Shown: one piece after another, positions 62,804 to 64,000 of the stretch
Numbering within the stretch: the stretch's first letter is position 1
Layout: every line of letters begins with the position of its first letter
NCBI GenBank assembly: GCA_022649665.1
Contig: JALCOL010000003.1
Span: 124,001 to 188,000, forward strand
Source of the DNA: Enterococcaceae bacterium
GTDB lineage: Bacteria > Bacillota > Bacilli > Lactobacillales > Enterococcaceae
Direction of reading: 5' to 3'
DNA length: 64,000 nucleotides
Notes under the pieces: generated by a model
What the model was told of the DNA's origin: nothing
What the model saw: the letters and a program-made list of their open reading frames with translations, nothing else
Database searches by the model: none
Program-made: the position numbers and the translations under genes

Positions 62804-64000
62804 ATGGGAGACTCATTACCAACTGCAATCAAAATGGAAGAGAGAAATGAAGTGTTGCGGCACGGACGTTCTTTTCTGGGACAGCCGCGCGGGATCGGCG
62901 TACTGAGTTTTATGCAACTTTGCAACTCATTTGCCAACTACGGCATGAGTGCTGTATTGATTTATTATCTTTATACTGGAGCCCCCAGCGGGCTGGGCTT
63001 TTCAAAAGCAGATGCGGCGCAGCTGATCTCTCTTTATACTGGGATGATCGCTTTGACGGGGATCGTTGGAAGCTATGTCTGCGACCGGGTGCTAGGATGC
63101 AAAAAATCGTTATATGTTTCACGAGTCTTCAGTCTGATTGGTTTTACGTGCTTATCACTGCCGCTCGGAGTTGCCGGATATGCTGCTGCCATGGCCTGTC
63201 TAGCGGTTGGACCGATGTTCGGCGGACGCTGCCAAGATGCGCTCCTCGGAAAGTTTTATGATGAAAATGACAATCGCCGCGATAGCGCATATACGATTAC
63301 TTATGTCATTTCCAACATAGGCGCTGCTGCACCGATCCTCTCGGGGATCATTGCGGCATCGCTGGGATATCATTCGGCTTTTATGGCTTGCGCCGTATTG
63401 ACACTTGCCAGTTTGATCCTTTATTCACTAACTTATAAACCATTTTTCGGAACGATCGGCACTTTGCCGGACGATCCATTGCCAGCTGATAAGAAGCGTT
63501 CCTTTATTTTCAAACTCGCGATCGTTTTAGTGGTTTCGATTGCTGCTTTAGCCATTTTGTTTGTGAGCGGCACACTGACGATCCCATCTTTTGCCAATTT
63601 CGTCAGTACCGCTTCGATCATTATTCCGATTGCTTACTTGACCTATATTTACCGCAGCCGCAAAACGACTAAGACCGAGAAAAGAAAACTGTTGGCATTG
63701 ACTCCGGCTTTTTTCTGCAACGCAATCACCCTTTTGATTTGGACACAAACGATTTCTATTTTAGCCATTTTTTATGAAGAGAAAGTCGATCGTGTCATTT
63801 TTGGAATGGAAATATCAGCGGCTTCTTTCCAGTCGCTGCCGGCGATTTTAGCAATTTTCATCGGAAGCTTGCTGACGATCTTGTGGACGAAACTCGGCAA
63901 AAAGCAGCCAATCGGTACCACAAAAATGGGGATCGGTACTGTCTTGTGGGGATTAGGAGCGGTCATCATCGCCATGCTGTATATTCTATTTCCGGGAAAT
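62804..64000 (+). CDS. POT/PTR2 family peptide transporter, 3' truncated by window end
   Basis: The first 399 residues of a proton-dependent oligopeptide (POT) family transporter. Family marks: FANYGMSAVLIYYLY near 43-57 (TM1), GSYVCDRVLGCKKSLYVSR near 87 (the A-to-B loop), and FYDENDNRRDSAYTITYVISNIGAAAPILSG near 148-178, the PTR2 signature region. About ten TMs are visible. The ExxERF motif of TM1, used for proton coupling, is replaced by Q38-L-C-N41-S42-F43. ATG at 62804 follows GGAGG by 8 bp. The gene is open to the last base, so the real end lies outside. Confidence 0.9.
   Translation, partial: MGDSLPTAIKMEERNEVLRHGRSFLGQPRGIGVLSFMQLCNSFANYGMSAVLIYYLYTGAPSGLGFSKADAAQLISLYTGMIALTGIVGSYVCDRVLGCKKSLYVSRVFSLIGFTCLSLPLGVAGYAAAMACLAVGPMFGGRCQDALLGKFYDENDNRRDSAYTITYVISNIGAAAPILSGIIAASLGYHSAFMACAVLTLASLILYSLTYKPFFGTIGTLPDDPLPADKKRSFIFKLAIVLVVSIAALAILFVSGTLTIPSFANFVSTASIIIPIAYLTYIYRSRKTTKTEKRKLLALTPAFFCNAITLLIWTQTISILAIFYEEKVDRVIFGMEISAASFQSLPAILAIFIGSLLTILWTKLGKKQPIGTTKMGIGTVLWGLGAVIIAMLYILFPGN

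Overview
This window reads as a core chromosomal segment of a low-to-mid GC Gram-positive bacterium of the Lactobacillales, most likely Lactobacillaceae. The evidence is gene content and order: rexB-rexA recombination nuclease, recU beside a PBP1A gene, the ypsA-gpsB-rnpB-ypsC neighbourhood, a class B RNase P RNA, EbsA, murI-rdgB-yfcE-cbpB, a Phe T-box before pheST, and a PyrR-controlled pyr operon. Ribosome binding sites are strong AGGAGG types, and TTG and GTG starts are common. The species cannot be named from the sequence alone. There is no tRNA, rRNA, CRISPR array or complete insertion sequence; the only mobile-element traces are a decayed transposase-like remnant at the left edge and one short inverted-repeat element near 34.3 kb.

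Layout. 1-505 is a gene-poor AT-rich leader. 506-3519 is a regulator, small membrane protein and ABC transporter cassette. 3593-7596 holds ppaC, an HD hydrolase, two poorly known proteins and a P-loop protein. 7627-13041 combines a class A PBP (minus strand), two anchored extracytoplasmic proteins and a viroplasmin-type RNase H. 13236-16864 carries small genes, a nitroreductase, signal peptidase I and fumarase. 17002-24298 is rexBA. 24318-33294 is a long run: T-box, pheST, murI, an RNase PH-like/RdgB fusion, yfcE, cbpB and the acetyl-DAP genes. 33430-37817 has an XRE/membrane pair, MscS, metA, dnaD and nth. 37870-43536 is PBP1A-recU facing ypsA-gpsB-rnpB-rlmL. 43553-50184 runs from an M32 carboxypeptidase to lspA and an RluD-type synthase, including fhs and a HEPN-CBS protein. 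50181-60499 is the pyr operon. 60523-64000 has a LysR regulator, a Xaa-Pro peptidase and a POT peptide transporter cut by the window end.

How it fits together. The pyr operon (pyrR-B-C-carA-carB-K-D-F-E, no pyrP) encodes the enzymes from carbamoyl phosphate to UMP-level intermediates and is preceded by a PyrR attenuator. Its carbamoyl phosphate synthetase is the most unusual thing here. The CarA glutaminase has lost its nucleophilic Cys (now Gly246) and its catalytic His (now Glu331). The amino-terminal half of CarB has also changed a metal ligand and its glycine loop, while the carboxy-terminal half keeps its ligands. This suggests an enzyme that no longer uses glutamine, and perhaps works mainly as a carbamate-phosphorylating enzyme or as a pseudoenzyme.

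Cell-wall work is the other theme: two class A PBPs, MurI, the acetyl-DAP pathway enzymes, GpsB, EbsA and a protein with a MapZ-like extracellular segment. Other points worth attention are a HEPN-CBS fusion, a POT transporter lacking the ExxERF motif, and three palindromes placed at promoter -35 regions (DUF2187 gene, fhs, peptidase operon).
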